A DNA stretch of 64,000 bases from Hyphomicrobiales bacterium (GCA_021775615.1 JAJFHL010000308.1:1-64000), one strand, 5' to 3'; counted from the first letter of the stretch, positions 1 to 11,009 are shown. Numbers and translations are program-made. The notes: generated by a model not told the origin, from the sequence alone.

Positions 1-295
1 TCAGGATCGCCGCCAGGTCGCCGGACTTGGCGATCACCGGTCCGGACGTGGCACGGAACCCGACGCCAAGCTCACGCGCAACGATTTGCGCGAGCGTCGT
101 CTTGCCGAGGCCCGGCGGCCCGGCGAACAGAACGTGATCGAGCGCCTCGCCGCGTGACTTGGCGGCTTCGATGAAGACGCGCAGGTTGGCCCGCGCCCGC
201 TCCTGGCCGATGAATTCCTCGAGCGCCAGCGGACGCAACGACGTATCGGGCTCATCGCCCGCCGCCTCGAGATGATCAACGAGGCGGTCGCTCAT
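1..295 (-). CDS. ruvB: Holliday junction branch migration helicase RuvB (N-terminal part)
   Basis: RuvB is the AAA+ motor that drives branch migration of Holliday junctions together with RuvA. Only the first 98 codons are in the window; the rest lies beyond position 1. The visible part opens with a typical RuvB N-terminus ([11 protein letters not shown] near residues 21-31) and contains the Walker A motif GPPGLGKT at residues 59-66. The ATG at 295 overlaps the ruvA stop codon in an ATGA arrangement, which indicates translational coupling in a ruvC-ruvA-ruvB operon read on the minus strand. The identification is secure; only completeness is limited. Confidence 0.95.
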   Translation of the reverse strand, partial: MSDRLVDHLEAAGDEPDTSLRPLALEEFIGQERARANLRVFIEAAKSRGEALDHVLFAGPPGLGKTTLAQIVARELGVGFRATSGPVIAKSGDLAAIL

Positions 296-906
296 CGGGC
301 CAACTCCTTCAGGGCCTGACGAATCAGGTCTTCGGCCGGTGCGTCTTCACCGGCATGCTTGAGCGCGGCGGCCACCGCGGCCCCTGCCTGGGTCTGCGCA
401 TAACCGAGATTGACCAGCGCCGAGACCGCGTCCGAGACCGGCGTCGCGGTCAGCGCTTCGACATCGGCCTGAACCGCGGCCAGCGAAGGATCGGACGGTG
501 CAAGAGCCGGGAACTTGTCCTTCAGTTCGGTCACGATGCGTTGCGCCACTTTGGGCCCCACGCCGGGCGCCTGCGCCACCTGGGCCTTGTCCTGCATGGC
601 AACCGCACTCATCAGGGCGCTCGGCTTCAGGGTCGACAGGATCGCCAGCGCAACCTTTGTGCCGACACCCTGCACGGTCAGCAGCAGGCGGAACCAGTCG
701 CGTTCGAGGTCGGAGGAAAATCCGAACAGCTTGAGCTGGTCCTCGCGCACATAGGTCTCCGTCGCCAGCAACACAGCCTCGCCCTTGCCCGGCAGGCTGC
801 CAAGGGTATTCGCCGAACATTGCACCAGATAGCCGACGCCATTGACGTCGATCACCACCCAGTCGTCACCAAAGGAATCGATGATGCCTTTCAGCTTTGC
901 AATCAT
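292..906 (-). CDS. ruvA: Holliday junction branch migration protein RuvA
   Basis: RuvA binds four-way junctions as a tetramer and loads RuvB. The 204-residue product has the family length. It begins with the OB-fold segment (MIAKLKG, followed by VDVNGVGY-like strands). Two helix-hairpin-helix motifs follow, around residues 78-90 (VQGVGTKVA) and 113-125 (APGVGPKVA), and the C-terminal domain III that contacts RuvB closes the protein. Its start codon shares a base with the ruvC stop and its stop overlaps the ruvB start, so the three genes are tightly coupled. Confidence 0.97.
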   Translation of the reverse strand: MIAKLKGIIDSFGDDWVVIDVNGVGYLVQCSANTLGSLPGKGEAVLLATETYVREDQLKLFGFSSDLERDWFRLLLTVQGVGTKVALAILSTLKPSALMSAVAMQDKAQVAQAPGVGPKVAQRIVTELKDKFPALAPSDPSLAAVQADVEALTATPVSDAVSALVNLGYAQTQAGAAVAAALKHAGEDAPAEDLIRQALKELAR

Positions 907-1421
907 CAGCCGGCCGCCTCGATTTGGCGCGCCAGTTCCCGGCGGCCGCGGTGATGGGCATGGGTGATGGCGACCGCCAAGGCATCGGCCGAATCCTCAC
1001 TGTCCGGCTGGCACCGTGGCAGCAGCACGCCGACCATGGCGCGGATCTGGGCCTTGTCCGCATGGCCGACCCCGACCACCGACTTCTTGACCAGGTTTGG
1101 CGCATACTCGGCGACGAGGATGCCCGACTGCGCCGGCACGAGCAGCGCGATACCACGGGCATGCCCCAGTTTCAGCGTCGAACTGGCGCCCTTGTTGACG
1201 AAAGTCTGTTCCACCGCGGCTTCGTCGGGCTGCCATTCGCCAAGAACCGCGGCGAGGCGCTCGTGCAGTTGCAGCAGTCGCTCGGCAAGAGACAACTGGG
1301 CATCCGACGTCTCGGTGCCGTCCGCAATGTAGGAGATGCCGGTGCCGCGGCAGTCGATCACGCCCCAGCCGGTTCTTCGCAGTCCGGGATCGATGCCGAT
1401 CAGGCGTATGCTCTGGGTCAT
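906..1421 (-). CDS. ruvC: Crossover junction endodeoxyribonuclease RuvC
   Basis: RuvC is the Mg-dependent resolvase that cleaves Holliday junctions symmetrically. The 171-residue protein keeps the RNase H-like acidic residues: D11 in IGIDPG, E71 in [12 protein letters not shown], and the pair D143/D146 in [14 protein letters not shown]. It is the first gene of the ruvCAB cluster and starts 43 bases after the end of yebC, so it may be co-transcribed with that gene, as is common in this group. Confidence 0.97.
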   Translation of the reverse strand: MTQSIRLIGIDPGLRRTGWGVIDCRGTGISYIADGTETSDAQLSLAERLLQLHERLAAVLGEWQPDEAAVEQTFVNKGASSTLKLGHARGIALLVPAQSGILVAEYAPNLVKKSVVGVGHADKAQIRAMVGVLLPRCQPDSEDSADALAVAITHAHHRGRRELARQIEAAG

Positions 1422-1464
1422 GGTTGTGGCGCAATCGTGCTGGCCGCAATGGTTCCGCCGCTGG

Positions 1465-2214
1465 TCACGCCGCCGTCAGCTTGGCCATAACGTCGTCGGA
1501 GACTTCGAAATTCGCATAGACATTCTGAACATCATCGTCATCTTCGAGGGTGGCGATCAGCTTCAGGAGAGAAGACGCCTTGTCCTCGTCCACCGGTGTC
1601 ATGGTCTGTGGCTTCCACACCGGGCCGACCGACTCAGGCTCACCCAATGCGGTCTCCAGCGCCGAGGCCACATCGCCCAGATCCTCGAACCCGCAAATGA
1701 TGCTGTGACCCTCTTCAGACGAGTCCACATCGTCGGCGCCGGCCTCCAGGGCGGCTTCGAACACCGCATCCGCATCACCGGCCGCAAGCGGATAGACCAC
1801 CTGACCGACCCGGTCGAACATGAACGACACGGACCCGGTCTCACCAAGGTTGCCGCCGTGTTTCGAAAAGGTGGCCCGCACCGCGCTTGCCGTCCGGTTG
1901 CGGTTGTCGGTCAGCGCCTCGACGATGACGGCGACCCCTCCCGAACCATACCCCTCGTAACGCATCTCTTCATAGGTGTCGGCATCGCCCGCCTCCGACT
2001 TCTTGATGGCGCGCTCGATATTGTCTTTCGGCATGCTCTGGCCGCGTGCATTCTGGATCGCCAGCCGGAGCCGCGGATTGGATGCCGGATCGGAACCGCC
2101 CACCTTGGCCGCGATGGTGATCTCGCGCGACAGCTTGGAGAACAGCTTGGAGCGCTTTTTGTCCTGCGCCCCCTTCCGATACATGATGTTCTTGAATTGT
2201 GAATGGCCGGCCAT
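1465..2214 (-). CDS. yebC: YebC/PmpR/TACO1 family protein
   Basis: The product has 249 residues and opens with [15 protein letters not shown], the diagnostic N-terminus of the YebC/TACO1 family. Members have been described as DNA-binding regulators, and more recently as factors that relieve ribosome stalling. The length is normal for the family. It lies directly upstream of ruvC on the same strand, an arrangement found in many proteobacteria. Which of the family roles applies here cannot be judged from sequence. Confidence 0.93.
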   Translation of the reverse strand: MAGHSQFKNIMYRKGAQDKKRSKLFSKLSREITIAAKVGGSDPASNPRLRLAIQNARGQSMPKDNIERAIKKSEAGDADTYEEMRYEGYGSGGVAVIVEALTDNRNRTASAVRATFSKHGGNLGETGSVSFMFDRVGQVVYPLAAGDADAVFEAALEAGADDVDSSEEGHSIICGFEDLGDVASALETALGEPESVGPVWKPQTMTPVDEDKASSLLKLIATLEDDDDVQNVYANFEVSDDVMAKLTAA

Positions 2215-2381
2215 ATCGCCTCGTCCCTCGGTTTCCCCTTGCCGGCTGCCAGCGTGACCCGCGAACTCATCCGCGCCCCGCGAACCGGCCCAATCGGTTC
2301 ATGCTTGTGATTCCTGCAGGTCTTATAGAGCACTCTGGAGCTCATTTGAACAGTTTGACTAATCCCGGAATCCGGCGCCGA

Positions 2382-2397
2382 TTAATGCAGCCTTAAC
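2382..2397 (+). promoter_or_regulatory. Perfect CtrA-type box (TTAA-N7-TTAAC)
   Basis: The sequence TTAATGCAGCCTTAAC matches the full CtrA consensus TTAA-N7-TTAAC without mismatch. It ends 60 bases before the start of the small gene at 2458. CtrA is the master cell-cycle response regulator of alphaproteobacteria, and its sites usually overlap the -35 region of target promoters. The assignment rests on motif match and position only. Confidence 0.5.
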
Positions 2398-2457
2398 CAC
2401 CATGCTGCGAAACTCCCTGCCGTTAGTTTGTAAGTTCAGTCAAGGGATGAGTGCGTA

Positions 2458-2817
2458 ATGAGTGACGACCAACAGATCGATAAAACCCTTGACCGCCTGG
2501 AACACGCGGTCGCCGGCCTGACATCTTCCACCAACATCGATGCGCTGCGATACATCCATCAGCTGGGTCAGAACCCCGGCTGCTCGCGCCACGCTTCGGA
2601 AGCGGCGCGTCATATCGCTGACCTGTGCACCCAGGCTCAGACCAGCCTCATCGAGAGCATCGATCACATGGAAGCGGACCACGACGACACCGCTCAGACC
2701 TATCTTGGCCATGCGCTTGTGCATCTGGACCAGATCGCAGAGACAGTGAGATCAGTCGACAGCCCGGCGCAAAGCAGCTCGCCCGTCGAACGCCGGCCGC
2801 AGAGCAACAAAGGCTAG
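2458..2817 (+). CDS. Small hypothetical helical protein
   Basis: This 119-residue acidic protein is not one I recognise. It has no signal peptide or membrane segment. The sequence is rich in alternating hydrophobic and charged residues typical of a helical bundle, and includes an HxxE/D-rich stretch near residues 80-95 (SIDHMEADHDD). The C-terminal 20 residues are polar and probably disordered. It stands alone on the plus strand between yebC and the YmdB-type gene, with a perfect CtrA-type box 60 bases upstream of its ATG. This suggests, but does not prove, cell-cycle-controlled expression. Confidence 0.7.
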   Translation: MSDDQQIDKTLDRLEHAVAGLTSSTNIDALRYIHQLGQNPGCSRHASEAARHIADLCTQAQTSLIESIDHMEADHDDTAQTYLGHALVHLDQIAETVRSVDSPAQSSSPVERRPQSNKG

Positions 2818-2887
2818 CCGAACTCCGCAAGCTCGACGTTCCGCATGCAGTGCCGGGCGCAGGTCGTCTGTTCCCGGCACACGGCGC

Positions 2888-3706
<819 letters not shown>

Positions 3707-3710
3707 AAGT

Positions 3711-4337
3711 TCACTTTCCGCCCGTGCAGCGTTTTGCCCCCAACTCGGTCAGCATCCAGTCGAGCGGCTGATCCAGATCGCCATGGGGCACGCGTTTCAC
3801 TTCCTGCCCCGAAAACGCAACGCCGATGGCAACGATCTTGCGCTCCGATCGCGCGAGTTCGAGCGTGCGGTCATAGAAACCGCCGCCATAGCCGAGCCGG
3901 TAGCCTTCGGCATCGAACGCAAGCAACGGCACAAGAAGGATGTCGGGCTTGACCTCCGCCGCGTCTTCGCCCGGCACCGGTATGTCCCATGCGCCTCCCT
4001 CGAGCGGTTCGTCGCGCCCCCATTCGCGAAAGATCAGCGGCTGGGCGGGACCGGTCACCACCGGAAGACATGTCTTCCAGCCTTCTTTCGACAACCGGTG
4101 CAGCAGTGCGGTGCAGTCGATCTCCGAACCGTAGGGGTGAAATCCCGAAACCACGCCGCCGGTCTCCCTGTCCAGGAAATCAAGACCGGTGTCCTTGAGA
4201 CGCCGGCGCGCCTCGTCTGCCAGTTGTTCGTGCAGCGCCTTGCGTCGCTCGCCGGCCTTCTTGCGCAGCTTGCGTTTCGCTTTCGCGGTCTTTTCGTCCG
4301 CCAACTCACCCTCCCGAAACTGGCGACGTGGAGCCAC
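3711..4337 (-). CDS. 5-formyltetrahydrofolate cyclo-ligase
   Basis: This enzyme (YgfA/Fau, MTHFS) converts 5-formyl-THF to 5,10-methenyl-THF using ATP, recycling an inhibitory folate. The 208-residue product has the ATP-binding C-terminal motif YGGGFYDRTL. Its N-terminus is unusually rich in Lys/Arg (residues 15-40), which is a common extension in this group. The gene follows zapA and 6S RNA on the same strand, the order known from Escherichia coli (zapA-ssrS-fau). This supports both this call and the 6S call. Confidence 0.93.
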   Translation of the reverse strand: MAPRRQFREGELADEKTAKAKRKLRKKAGERRKALHEQLADEARRRLKDTGLDFLDRETGGVVSGFHPYGSEIDCTALLHRLSKEGWKTCLPVVTGPAQPLIFREWGRDEPLEGGAWDIPVPGEDAAEVKPDILLVPLLAFDAEGYRLGYGGGFYDRTLELARSERKIVAIGVAFSGQEVKRVPHGDLDQPLDWMLTELGAKRCTGGK

Positions 4338-4345
4338 GTCGCCGA

Positions 4346-4506
4346 TGCGAAGCCGCCTAGACCGGTGGAGCGGTACGATCCCGGGTGCCTACGAAAGTAG
4401 GTGGGCGCCAAGTGACAGGACCCACGAGTCCAACCAGAGTCAGCTCCCATAAGGATCGGTAAGGCCCCGGGGATGTGGTGCTCCTGCCGCGTCAGGCAGC
4501 CTCGCA
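4346..4506 (-). ncRNA. ssrS: 6S RNA
   Basis: 6S RNA binds the RNA polymerase sigma-70 holoenzyme and mimics an open promoter. This stretch lies between zapA and the 5-FCL gene, the conserved ssrS position. On the minus strand its ends (4506-4494 and 4358-4346) form a 13-pair closing stem with two G-U pairs. The interior contains a segment at about 4390-4415 that I recall as conserved in rhizobial 6S RNAs (GGCGCCCACCTACTTTCGTA). Ends are inferred from the stem, giving 161 nt, and may shift by a few bases. Confidence 0.82.
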
Positions 4507-4621
4507 AGGCGATGTTTAGAACATTTGCAACAGGAGGGAAACAGTTTGGATAAGGCCGCCAGAGAGCCGGCCGGCCGATACGGCAATCCGGTCAGGGGCG
4601 TGCCACGAGCACCCTCACTCC

Positions 4622-4987
4622 CTAGCCTGCCCCGTTGCCCAACTCCTCGGTGAGATGTTCAAGCCGCTCGGCGGCTCCAACCAGTTTGTCGGCCACCGTG
4701 GTCTCCAGCACTCTGGTCCGTTCCACCGCGGCGGAACGGGCGTCCTTCAACCCCTCCATCTCGCTCTCAAGCGTTTCGATCCGTTTGAGCGTCTCGTCCA
4801 GCTTGTCGGCCACAACCAGTCCGGCCATCAGCAACAGCTTGCTGTCTCCGACCTGGCCAAATGACTTCTTCAGCTTGTCGACTTCACTCGCCAGGAGTTC
4901 CGCCAACTCGGTCAGATGGCTCTCCTCGCCTTCATCGCAGACCATGTTGTATGGGCGATCATTGACCCGTACGATTACAGTAGGCAT
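4622..4987 (-). CDS. zapA: Cell division protein ZapA
   Basis: ZapA stabilises FtsZ filaments at the division site. The 121-residue product starts MPTVIVRVNDRPYNMVCDEGEE, the expected ZapA globular head, and continues as a long C-terminal coiled coil (about residues 45-120). A longer in-frame reading upstream exists, but the conserved head begins at the ATG at 4987, so that start was chosen. The gene is followed by 6S RNA and the 5-FCL gene and preceded by a DUF4164 gene, the usual rhizobial order. Confidence 0.9.
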   Translation of the reverse strand: MPTVIVRVNDRPYNMVCDEGEESHLTELAELLASEVDKLKKSFGQVGDSKLLLMAGLVVADKLDETLKRIETLESEMEGLKDARSAAVERTRVLETTVADKLVGAAERLEHLTEELGNGAG

Positions 4988-5045
4988 GTCCCCAGTTACC
5001 CTAACTCGCCATCTGACTGCAGTGCCGGCACCCGATCCGGTGCGT

Positions 5046-5321
5046 TCAAGTGCCTCCCAGGAGCGTTCTGATGTTGTGCATAACACCGTCGACGCGCGCG
5101 GAAATTTGCGCATTGACGTCCGCCTGGGAGCTTGCCTCAGCCTTTGTCTCATCGAGCTCGGCCGCCAGTCGCGACCGATCTTCGCTCAAAGCTGTTACTT
5201 CGCGCTGCAATGTTTCGTTACGCTGGCCGGACTCTGACACCCGCACGACGGCAACCTCGAAAGAACTCAGCGCACTGTCCAGGCGCTCAAGGGCTTCTTC
5301 AATTTTTGAACCGTCCGACAT
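5046..5321 (-). CDS. DUF4164 family coiled-coil protein
   Basis: A 91-residue, almost entirely helical protein with heptad-like spacing throughout (LERLDSALSSFE, then LQREVTALSEDRSRLAAELDE). It matches the small DUF4164 family that accompanies zapA in rhizobia. The ATG at 5321 (MSDGSKIEEAL) was preferred over a start nine codons upstream because the family begins near there. Function is not known; the context suggests a cell-division or structural partner of ZapA. Confidence 0.8.
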   Translation of the reverse strand: MSDGSKIEEALERLDSALSSFEVAVVRVSESGQRNETLQREVTALSEDRSRLAAELDETKAEASSQADVNAQISARVDGVMHNIRTLLGGT

Positions 5322-5526
5322 ACCCGACCCGCCGCTCACGTCCCCCAACGTGTTACCCGTCCGTAATTTGAAGCACTTGGGCGGATTCTTTCAAGCACTC
5401 ATTTGAGCAAAATGCGCAGTTCTGGACAGGTTTCTTGGTTCTCGGCGCGATTTCACCCCATTCATGCCGGCCCATATCGCCCGAATTCATCTATCGGCAC
5501 TATCCACTGATCGAATCGGTCCACCA

Positions 5527-5554
5527 TTGACTCGTGAATATGGGGTGGTATGTG
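5527..5554 (+). promoter_or_regulatory. Possible sigma-70-type promoter of the tkt operon
   Basis: TTGACT, a 16-base spacer and TATGTG lie 31-58 bases upstream of the chosen tkt start. The -35 is good, the -10 is weak, and the spacer is one base short of ideal. The region 5322-5584 separates divergent genes, so a promoter is expected here. Confidence 0.35.
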
Positions 5555-5584
5555 TGGCCGCGTTCAATTCAGGACAAACACAAA

Positions 5585-7654
5585 ATGACCCCAGCAAACA
5601 GCGCGGCTTCGGCCACGACCGACGTGTCGGCGAGCGAACCGTCCAGCATCGATCATCTTAAACACAAGAAGATGGCCGATGCCATCCGCGTCCTCTCCAT
5701 GGACGCGGTTCAAAAGGCGAAGTCTGGCCACCCGGGCATGCCGATGGGCATGGCCGATGTCGCCACGGTTCTGTTCACCAAGTTCATGAAGTTCGATCCG
5801 ACCGAACCGGACTGGCCGGACCGGGACCGTTTTGTTCTGTCCGCCGGCCATGGTTCGATGTTGCTCTATTCGTGCCTCCATCTGCTCGGCTACGAGGACA
5901 TCACTCTGAAGGAGCTGCAGAACTTTCGGCAGCTCGGGTCCAAGACCGCCGGTCATCCCGAGTACGGACATGCAGCAGGCATCGAAATGACCACCGGGCC
6001 GCTCGGCCAGGGCATCAGCACCGCGGTCGGCATGGCGCTCGCCGAACGGTTGACGAACGCGAAGTTCGGCGACGATGTTGTCGACCACCGGACCTATGTG
6101 ATCGCCAGCGACGGCGACCTGATGGAAGGGATCAGCCACGAAGCCATTTCGTTCGCCGGCCATCTTCAGCTCTCCAGGCTGATCGTCCTGTTCGACGACA
6201 ACGGCATCTCGATAGACGGCCCCCTGGATCTTGCCGAATCCGGCGATCAGTTGCACCGGTTCGAGGCGGCCGGCTGGGCGGTCAGCAGCGTCGACGGTCA
6301 CAACCCGGACGAAATCGCCGCCGCCATAGAGGCAGCTCAAGGATCGGACAAGCCTTCTCTGATCGCCTGCAAGACGACCATCGGCTATGGCGCACCAAAC
6401 AAGCAGGGCACATCCAGCACCCACGGAGCGCCGCTCGGCGAAGACGAGATCGCCGCGACCAGGGTTGAGCTCGGCTGGCCTCACGAAGCTTTCGACTTGC
6501 CGACCGAAGTGCGCGACGGCTGGCGCATCGCCGGCCTGCGCGGCTGCAAGGCGCACAAGGCCTGGCGCGACCGGCTCGACGGCATCGATGCGTCTGAGCG
6601 GGCCGAATTCGAACGGCGCAATGCCGGCGATCTGCCGGGCACGCTGAGCGGCGTCATCGCGCGGCTCAAAAAGGATCTGGCTGCCGAACAGCCCGCGGCC
6701 GCGACCCGCGTTGCCTCGCAACGGGTTCTCGATACGGTCAATCAAACGGTTCCCGAGACCATCGGCGGATCGGCCGACCTTACCGGCTCGAACAACACAA
6801 GATCGGACGGCATGAAGGCGATCGGGGCCGGCGATTTCGCGGGACGATTCATTCACTATGGCATCCGTGAGCACGGCATGGCGGCAGCCATGAACGGCAT
6901 GGCGTTGCATGGCGGCGTGATCCCCTACTCTGGAACATTCCTGGTGTTTTCCGACTACTGCCGGCCGTCGATCAGGCTGGCGGCATTGATGGGGCTGCGG
7001 GTCATCCACGTCATGACCCACGATTCCATCGGTCTCGGCGAAGACGGCCCGACGCACCAGCCCGTCGAACATCTTGCGGCGCTGCGCGCCATCCCCAATC
7101 TGCAGGTCTTTCGCCCGGCAGACGTGACGGAGACCGCGGAATGCTGGCAGCTTGCGCTCGAATCGCACACCACGCCAAGCGTACTGGCGCTGACCCGGCA
7201 ATCGCTGCCGTCCCTGAGAACCGATTACAGCGAAGACAATCTGTGCGGACGCGGTGCCTATGTGATCGCCGACGCCAACGGCGATGCCGAGGTGTCGCTG
7301 TTCGCCTCCGGCTCCGAGGTTGAGATTGCGGTCGCCGCAAAGCAGGCGCTGGACGCCGCCGGCCACCCCGCCCGGGTGGTGTCGGTGCCCTGCATGGAAC
7401 TCTTTGCGCTGCAGGCCGACGCCTACCGCGAGGACGTTATCGGCGATGCGCCGGTCAAGATCGGTATCGAGGCGGCGATCCGCATGAGCTGGGATCCGAT
7501 TATCGGCTCGGACGGCATCTTCATCGGCATGAGTTCGTTCGGAGCCAGCGCACCCCACAAGGAACTCTACCAGCATTTCGGCATCACCGCGGAGGCGGCG
7601 GTCGCCGCGGCCCTCGACCAACTGAAATCAAACGAACAAGGCGACAACAGCTAA
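5585..7654 (+). CDS. tkt: Transketolase
   Basis: Transketolase moves two-carbon ketol units between sugar phosphates with thiamine diphosphate, linking the pentose phosphate pathway with glycolysis or the Calvin cycle. The 689-residue protein shows the N-terminal [16 protein letters not shown] block, with the conserved His at residue 49. The ThDP motif is read as [13 protein letters not shown]. The pyrimidine domain ([12 protein letters not shown]-like) and C-terminal domain follow. The start at 5585 (MTPANS) was chosen; the conserved region begins about 30 residues later at [12 protein letters not shown]. It is the first gene of a tkt-gap-pgk-fba cluster. Confidence 0.95.
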   Translation: MTPANSAASATTDVSASEPSSIDHLKHKKMADAIRVLSMDAVQKAKSGHPGMPMGMADVATVLFTKFMKFDPTEPDWPDRDRFVLSAGHGSMLLYSCLHLLGYEDITLKELQNFRQLGSKTAGHPEYGHAAGIEMTTGPLGQGISTAVGMALAERLTNAKFGDDVVDHRTYVIASDGDLMEGISHEAISFAGHLQLSRLIVLFDDNGISIDGPLDLAESGDQLHRFEAAGWAVSSVDGHNPDEIAAAIEAAQGSDKPSLIACKTTIGYGAPNKQGTSSTHGAPLGEDEIAATRVELGWPHEAFDLPTEVRDGWRIAGLRGCKAHKAWRDRLDGIDASERAEFERRNAGDLPGTLSGVIARLKKDLAAEQPAAATRVASQRVLDTVNQTVPETIGGSADLTGSNNTRSDGMKAIGAGDFAGRFIHYGIREHGMAAAMNGMALHGGVIPYSGTFLVFSDYCRPSIRLAALMGLRVIHVMTHDSIGLGEDGPTHQPVEHLAALRAIPNLQVFRPADVTETAECWQLALESHTTPSVLALTRQSLPSLRTDYSEDNLCGRGAYVIADANGDAEVSLFASGSEVEIAVAAKQALDAAGHPARVVSVPCMELFALQADAYREDVIGDAPVKIGIEAAIRMSWDPIIGSDGIFIGMSSFGASAPHKELYQHFGITAEAAVAAALDQLKSNEQGDNS

Positions 7655-7719
7655 CCCCATCATCGAGCGATGGCGGCCATAGTCATAACGCGGCACTTTG
7701 TCCACGAAGGAGAACAAGC

Positions 7720-8724
7720 ATGACTGTTCGGGTAGCGATCAACGGATTCGGCCGTATCGGCAGAAACATCCTGCGCGCCGTCTCGGAATCGAAGCGCAAC
7801 GACATCGAAGTGGTGGCGATCAACGACCTGTGCTCCTACGAAACCGCGGCGCACCTGTTCAAGTATGATTCGGTCCACGGCCCCTTTGACGGCACCGTCT
7901 CCGTCGACGGCGACGGCTTCGATATCGGCTCCGGCAAAATTTCATGCCACTCCGAGCGCAATCCCGCCGACCTGCCGTGGGGCGATCTGGGGATCGATGT
8001 CGCTCTCGAATGCACCGGCTTTTTTGCATCAAAGGAAAAGGCCTCCGCCCATCTCGATGCCGGCGCGAAAAAAGTGCTGGTTTCCGCACCCGCGAGTGGC
8101 GCCGATCTCACTGTCGTCTATGGCGTCAACCATGACCAGCTCGGCGGCGGCCACACGGTGGTCTCGAATGCATCGTGCACCACCAACTGCCTGGCGCCGG
8201 TGGCCAAGGTGCTGAATGACTTCTGCGGCATCACCCGCGGCTACATGACAACCATTCACGCCTATACTTCCGACCAGCGCCTGCTCGACACCGACCATCC
8301 CGACCCGCGGCGCGCCCGCGCGGCGGCGCTGTCGATGATCCCGACATCGACCGGTGCGGCGAAAGCCGTCGGCCTGGTTCTGCCCGAGCTCGCCGGCAAG
8401 CTGGATGGCACGGCCATTCGCGTCCCGACGCCCAACGTCTCCCTGGTCGATCTGGTGTTCGTGCCGGGCCGCGAGGTCAGTGTCGATGACGTCAACCAGG
8501 CGATCACCGACGCCGCCAACGGTCCGTTGAACGGCATTCTCGAAACCAACGACGAACCACTCGTCTCGACCGATTTCAATCACCGCGCGGCCTCCTCCAC
8601 TTTCGACCTGACCCAGACACAGATCGTCGACGGCGGTCTGGTGCGGGTGGTCAGCTGGTACGACAACGAGTGGGGCTTTTCCAACCGCATGAGCGACACC
8701 GCGGTCTATATGGGTGGTCTCTAG
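7720..8724 (+). CDS. gap: Glyceraldehyde-3-phosphate dehydrogenase, type I
   Basis: This enzyme interconverts glyceraldehyde-3-phosphate and 1,3-bisphosphoglycerate. The 334-residue product has the Rossmann start [10 protein letters not shown]. An Asp at residue 36 is typical of NAD preference, and the catalytic cysteine C153 lies in [12 protein letters not shown]. The AYTSDQ and SWYDNEWG-type motifs are intact. It lies 65 bases after tkt and 24 bases before pgk, so it is in the same operon. A single Gap can serve glycolysis and gluconeogenesis. Confidence 0.97.
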   Translation: MTVRVAINGFGRIGRNILRAVSESKRNDIEVVAINDLCSYETAAHLFKYDSVHGPFDGTVSVDGDGFDIGSGKISCHSERNPADLPWGDLGIDVALECTGFFASKEKASAHLDAGAKKVLVSAPASGADLTVVYGVNHDQLGGGHTVVSNASCTTNCLAPVAKVLNDFCGITRGYMTTIHAYTSDQRLLDTDHPDPRRARAAALSMIPTSTGAAKAVGLVLPELAGKLDGTAIRVPTPNVSLVDLVFVPGREVSVDDVNQAITDAANGPLNGILETNDEPLVSTDFNHRAASSTFDLTQTQIVDGGLVRVVSWYDNEWGFSNRMSDTAVYMGGL

Positions 8725-8748
8725 CTCCGGATCAGTGCAACGCAAGCC

Positions 8749-9993
8749 ATGGCTGCCTATCGCACGCTCGATGACGTCGACATCCGCAACAAGCGGATCG
8801 TCGTGCGTGTCGATCTCAATGTTCCCTTTGATAACGGTGAGATATCAGATCTGACGCGCATCGAACGTGTCGTGCCGACGCTGAAGGAACTGCTGCGGTC
8901 CCGGGCGACTGTGGTTGTGCTGTCCCATTTCGGCCGGCCGAAGGGCAAGGTCGTTGCGGACATGTCCCTGAAACCGGTTGCCGACGCCCTGGCCGCCGCA
9001 ACCGGGCACCATGTCACGTTCGTTCCAACCGACTGGCAGGACAACAAAGGCGCCCTTGCCGCGATGGAAAGTCTCGGACCCGGCGCGCTGATCCTGATGG
9101 AGAACACCCGCTTCCATCCCGGCGAGGAGGCCAACGATCCCGCTTTTTCGCGCCAGCTTGCCGAACTGGGTGACATCTATGTCAACGACGCCTTCTCCGC
9201 CGCTCACCGCGCCCATGCCTCGACCGAAGGCATCGCCCACCACATCGAGGCGGTGGCCGGACGGGCGATGGAAGTCGAACTCGACGCCTTGAGCCGGGCC
9301 CTGGACGCCCCTGAGCGGCCTCTTGTTGCCGTTGTCGGCGGGGCGAAAATTTCAACCAAGCTTGAGCTTCTGGGCGCACTGACCGTCAAAGTCGACCAGT
9401 TGATCGTCGGCGGCGGCATGGCCAACACGTTCCTGGCGGCACAGGGAAAGCCCGTTGGCAGGTCGCTGTGCGAGCATGACCTCTTGGACACCGCACGCGA
9501 CATACTGCAGGGCGCCGGCCACAACGGCTGCGAAATCGTCCTGCCCCGCGATGTCGTGGTTGCCGAAAGCTTCGAGGCACGTGCGCCGCACCGCACCGTC
9601 GGCGTAGACGACGTCGGGCCGGGAGACATGATCCTGGATGCCGGCGCGCAATCGATCAGCGATATCGAGCGCATCTTCTCCGGTGCGAGGACCTTGGTCT
9701 GGAACGGTCCTCTGGGCGCATTCGAGCTGCCCCCCTTCGACACCGGCACCAATGCCGCCGCACAGGCCGCCGCCCGGCTCTGCAAGGCCGGCAAGCTGTT
9801 GGCTGTGGCAGGCGGAGGTGATACGGTGGCGGCACTCAATCATGCCCGCGCGGCGGACGACTTCACCTACATATCAACAGCCGGCGGCGCATTTCTCGAA
9901 TGGCTGGAAGGCAAGGTCCTTCCTGGGGTATTGGTATTGCAAAAAGCGCACGCATCGGGTGCGACCGAGCTGAATCTGGAACAGGCAAAATGA
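8749..9993 (+). CDS. pgk: Phosphoglycerate kinase
   Basis: Pgk transfers the acyl phosphate of 1,3-bisphosphoglycerate to ADP. The 414-residue protein has the N-domain substrate motifs VDLNVPFD and SHFGRPKGK, then VGGAKISTKLELL and a C-terminal nucleotide-binding segment (VWNGPLGAFE, then AGGGDTVAAL). The length is slightly above the common 390-400, as is usual for alphaproteobacteria. Its TGA overlaps the ATG of fba by four bases, indicating coupling. Confidence 0.97.
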   Translation: MAAYRTLDDVDIRNKRIVVRVDLNVPFDNGEISDLTRIERVVPTLKELLRSRATVVVLSHFGRPKGKVVADMSLKPVADALAAATGHHVTFVPTDWQDNKGALAAMESLGPGALILMENTRFHPGEEANDPAFSRQLAELGDIYVNDAFSAAHRAHASTEGIAHHIEAVAGRAMEVELDALSRALDAPERPLVAVVGGAKISTKLELLGALTVKVDQLIVGGGMANTFLAAQGKPVGRSLCEHDLLDTARDILQGAGHNGCEIVLPRDVVVAESFEARAPHRTVGVDDVGPGDMILDAGAQSISDIERIFSGARTLVWNGPLGAFELPPFDTGTNAAAQAAARLCKAGKLLAVAGGGDTVAALNHARAADDFTYISTAGGAFLEWLEGKVLPGVLVLQKAHASGATELNLEQAK

Positions 9994-11009
9994 CCGAACA
10001 TCTGCACGATATCGCCCAGGCCATGGTGGCCCGGGGCCGTGGAATTCTCGCCGCCGACGAGAGTTCAGGTACCATCAAGAAGCGGTTCGACACCATCGGC
10101 GTGGACTCGACCGAAGGCTCCAGACGGGACTATCGCGAAATGCTGTTCCGTTGCACCGACGCCATGAAGGACAGCATCTCCGGCGTCATTCTGTATGACG
10201 AGACGCTGCGTCAGAAGGCGGCGGACGGGACCCCGATCGTTGACGTCATCCGCGCCAGCAACTCCATTCCCGGCATCAAGGTCGACACCGGCGCCAAGGA
10301 TCTGGCGGGCACGCAGGGTGAAAAGATCACCGAAGGCCTTGACGGTCTGCGCGAACGTCTCGCGGAGTACCACGACATCGGCGCACGCTTTGCCAAGTGG
10401 CGCGCGGTGATCACCATCGGCGCGGACATTCCCAGCTCCTATTGCGTGCACACCAATGCTCACGCGCTGGCACGCTATGCAGCGCTCTGCCAGGAACAGA
10501 ACATCGTTCCGATCGTCGAACCCGAAGTGCTCATGGACGGCGACCACTCGATCGAGCGTTGTTTCGAAGTCACCGAGTTTGTGCTCAATACGGTCTACGA
10601 CGAACTGTATTCCCAGAACGTCGCGCTCGAGGGCACCATTTTGAAGCCCAACATGGTTCTGTCCGGTATGGGATGCCCGGACCAGGCCGGTATTGACGAG
10701 GTGGCGCAGCGGACGATCACATGTCTCAAGCGCTGCGTGCCTGCCGCGGTTCCGGGCATATGTTTCCTGTCGGGCGGGCAGTCGGACGAACTGGCAACCG
10801 CCCATCTGTCTGCGATGAACGCGGCTTACGACATGCCGTGGGTCCTGAGCTTTTCTTATGGACGCGCACTGCAGGCCGCGGCCCTCAAGGCCTGGGCGGG
10901 GAAAGCCGAAAACGTTCCCGCGGCTCAGACCGCCTTTTCTCACCGCGCCCGCATGAACGGACTTGCGGCAACGGGCCAATGGTCGGCAGAGCGGGAACAA
11001 GCCGCATAA
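9990..11009 (+). CDS. fba: Fructose-bisphosphate aldolase, class I
   Basis: This enzyme cleaves or forms fructose-1,6-bisphosphate (and possibly sedoheptulose bisphosphate) through a Schiff base rather than a metal. The class I type is shown by ILAADESSGTIKKRF near residues 18-32 and by the Schiff-base lysine K219 in ILKPNMV. The 339-residue length fits. The start was set at the ATG overlapping the pgk stop. A hairpin at 11058-11075 may end the operon. Class I aldolase in this operon, rather than the metal-dependent class II, is a feature of rhizobia. Confidence 0.95.
   Translation: MTEHLHDIAQAMVARGRGILAADESSGTIKKRFDTIGVDSTEGSRRDYREMLFRCTDAMKDSISGVILYDETLRQKAADGTPIVDVIRASNSIPGIKVDTGAKDLAGTQGEKITEGLDGLRERLAEYHDIGARFAKWRAVITIGADIPSSYCVHTNAHALARYAALCQEQNIVPIVEPEVLMDGDHSIERCFEVTEFVLNTVYDELYSQNVALEGTILKPNMVLSGMGCPDQAGIDEVAQRTITCLKRCVPAAVPGICFLSGGQSDELATAHLSAMNAAYDMPWVLSFSYGRALQAAALKAWAGKAENVPAAQTAFSHRARMNGLAATGQWSAEREQAA

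Noticed and set aside
5564-7621. Long antisense reading frame opposite tkt
   Set aside because: It mirrors the codon bias of tkt in GC-rich DNA, has an Arg/His/Gly-rich composition and shows no domain. The same holds for long antisense frames at 24289-26214, 31718-33406, 50575-51816 and 55480-57231.
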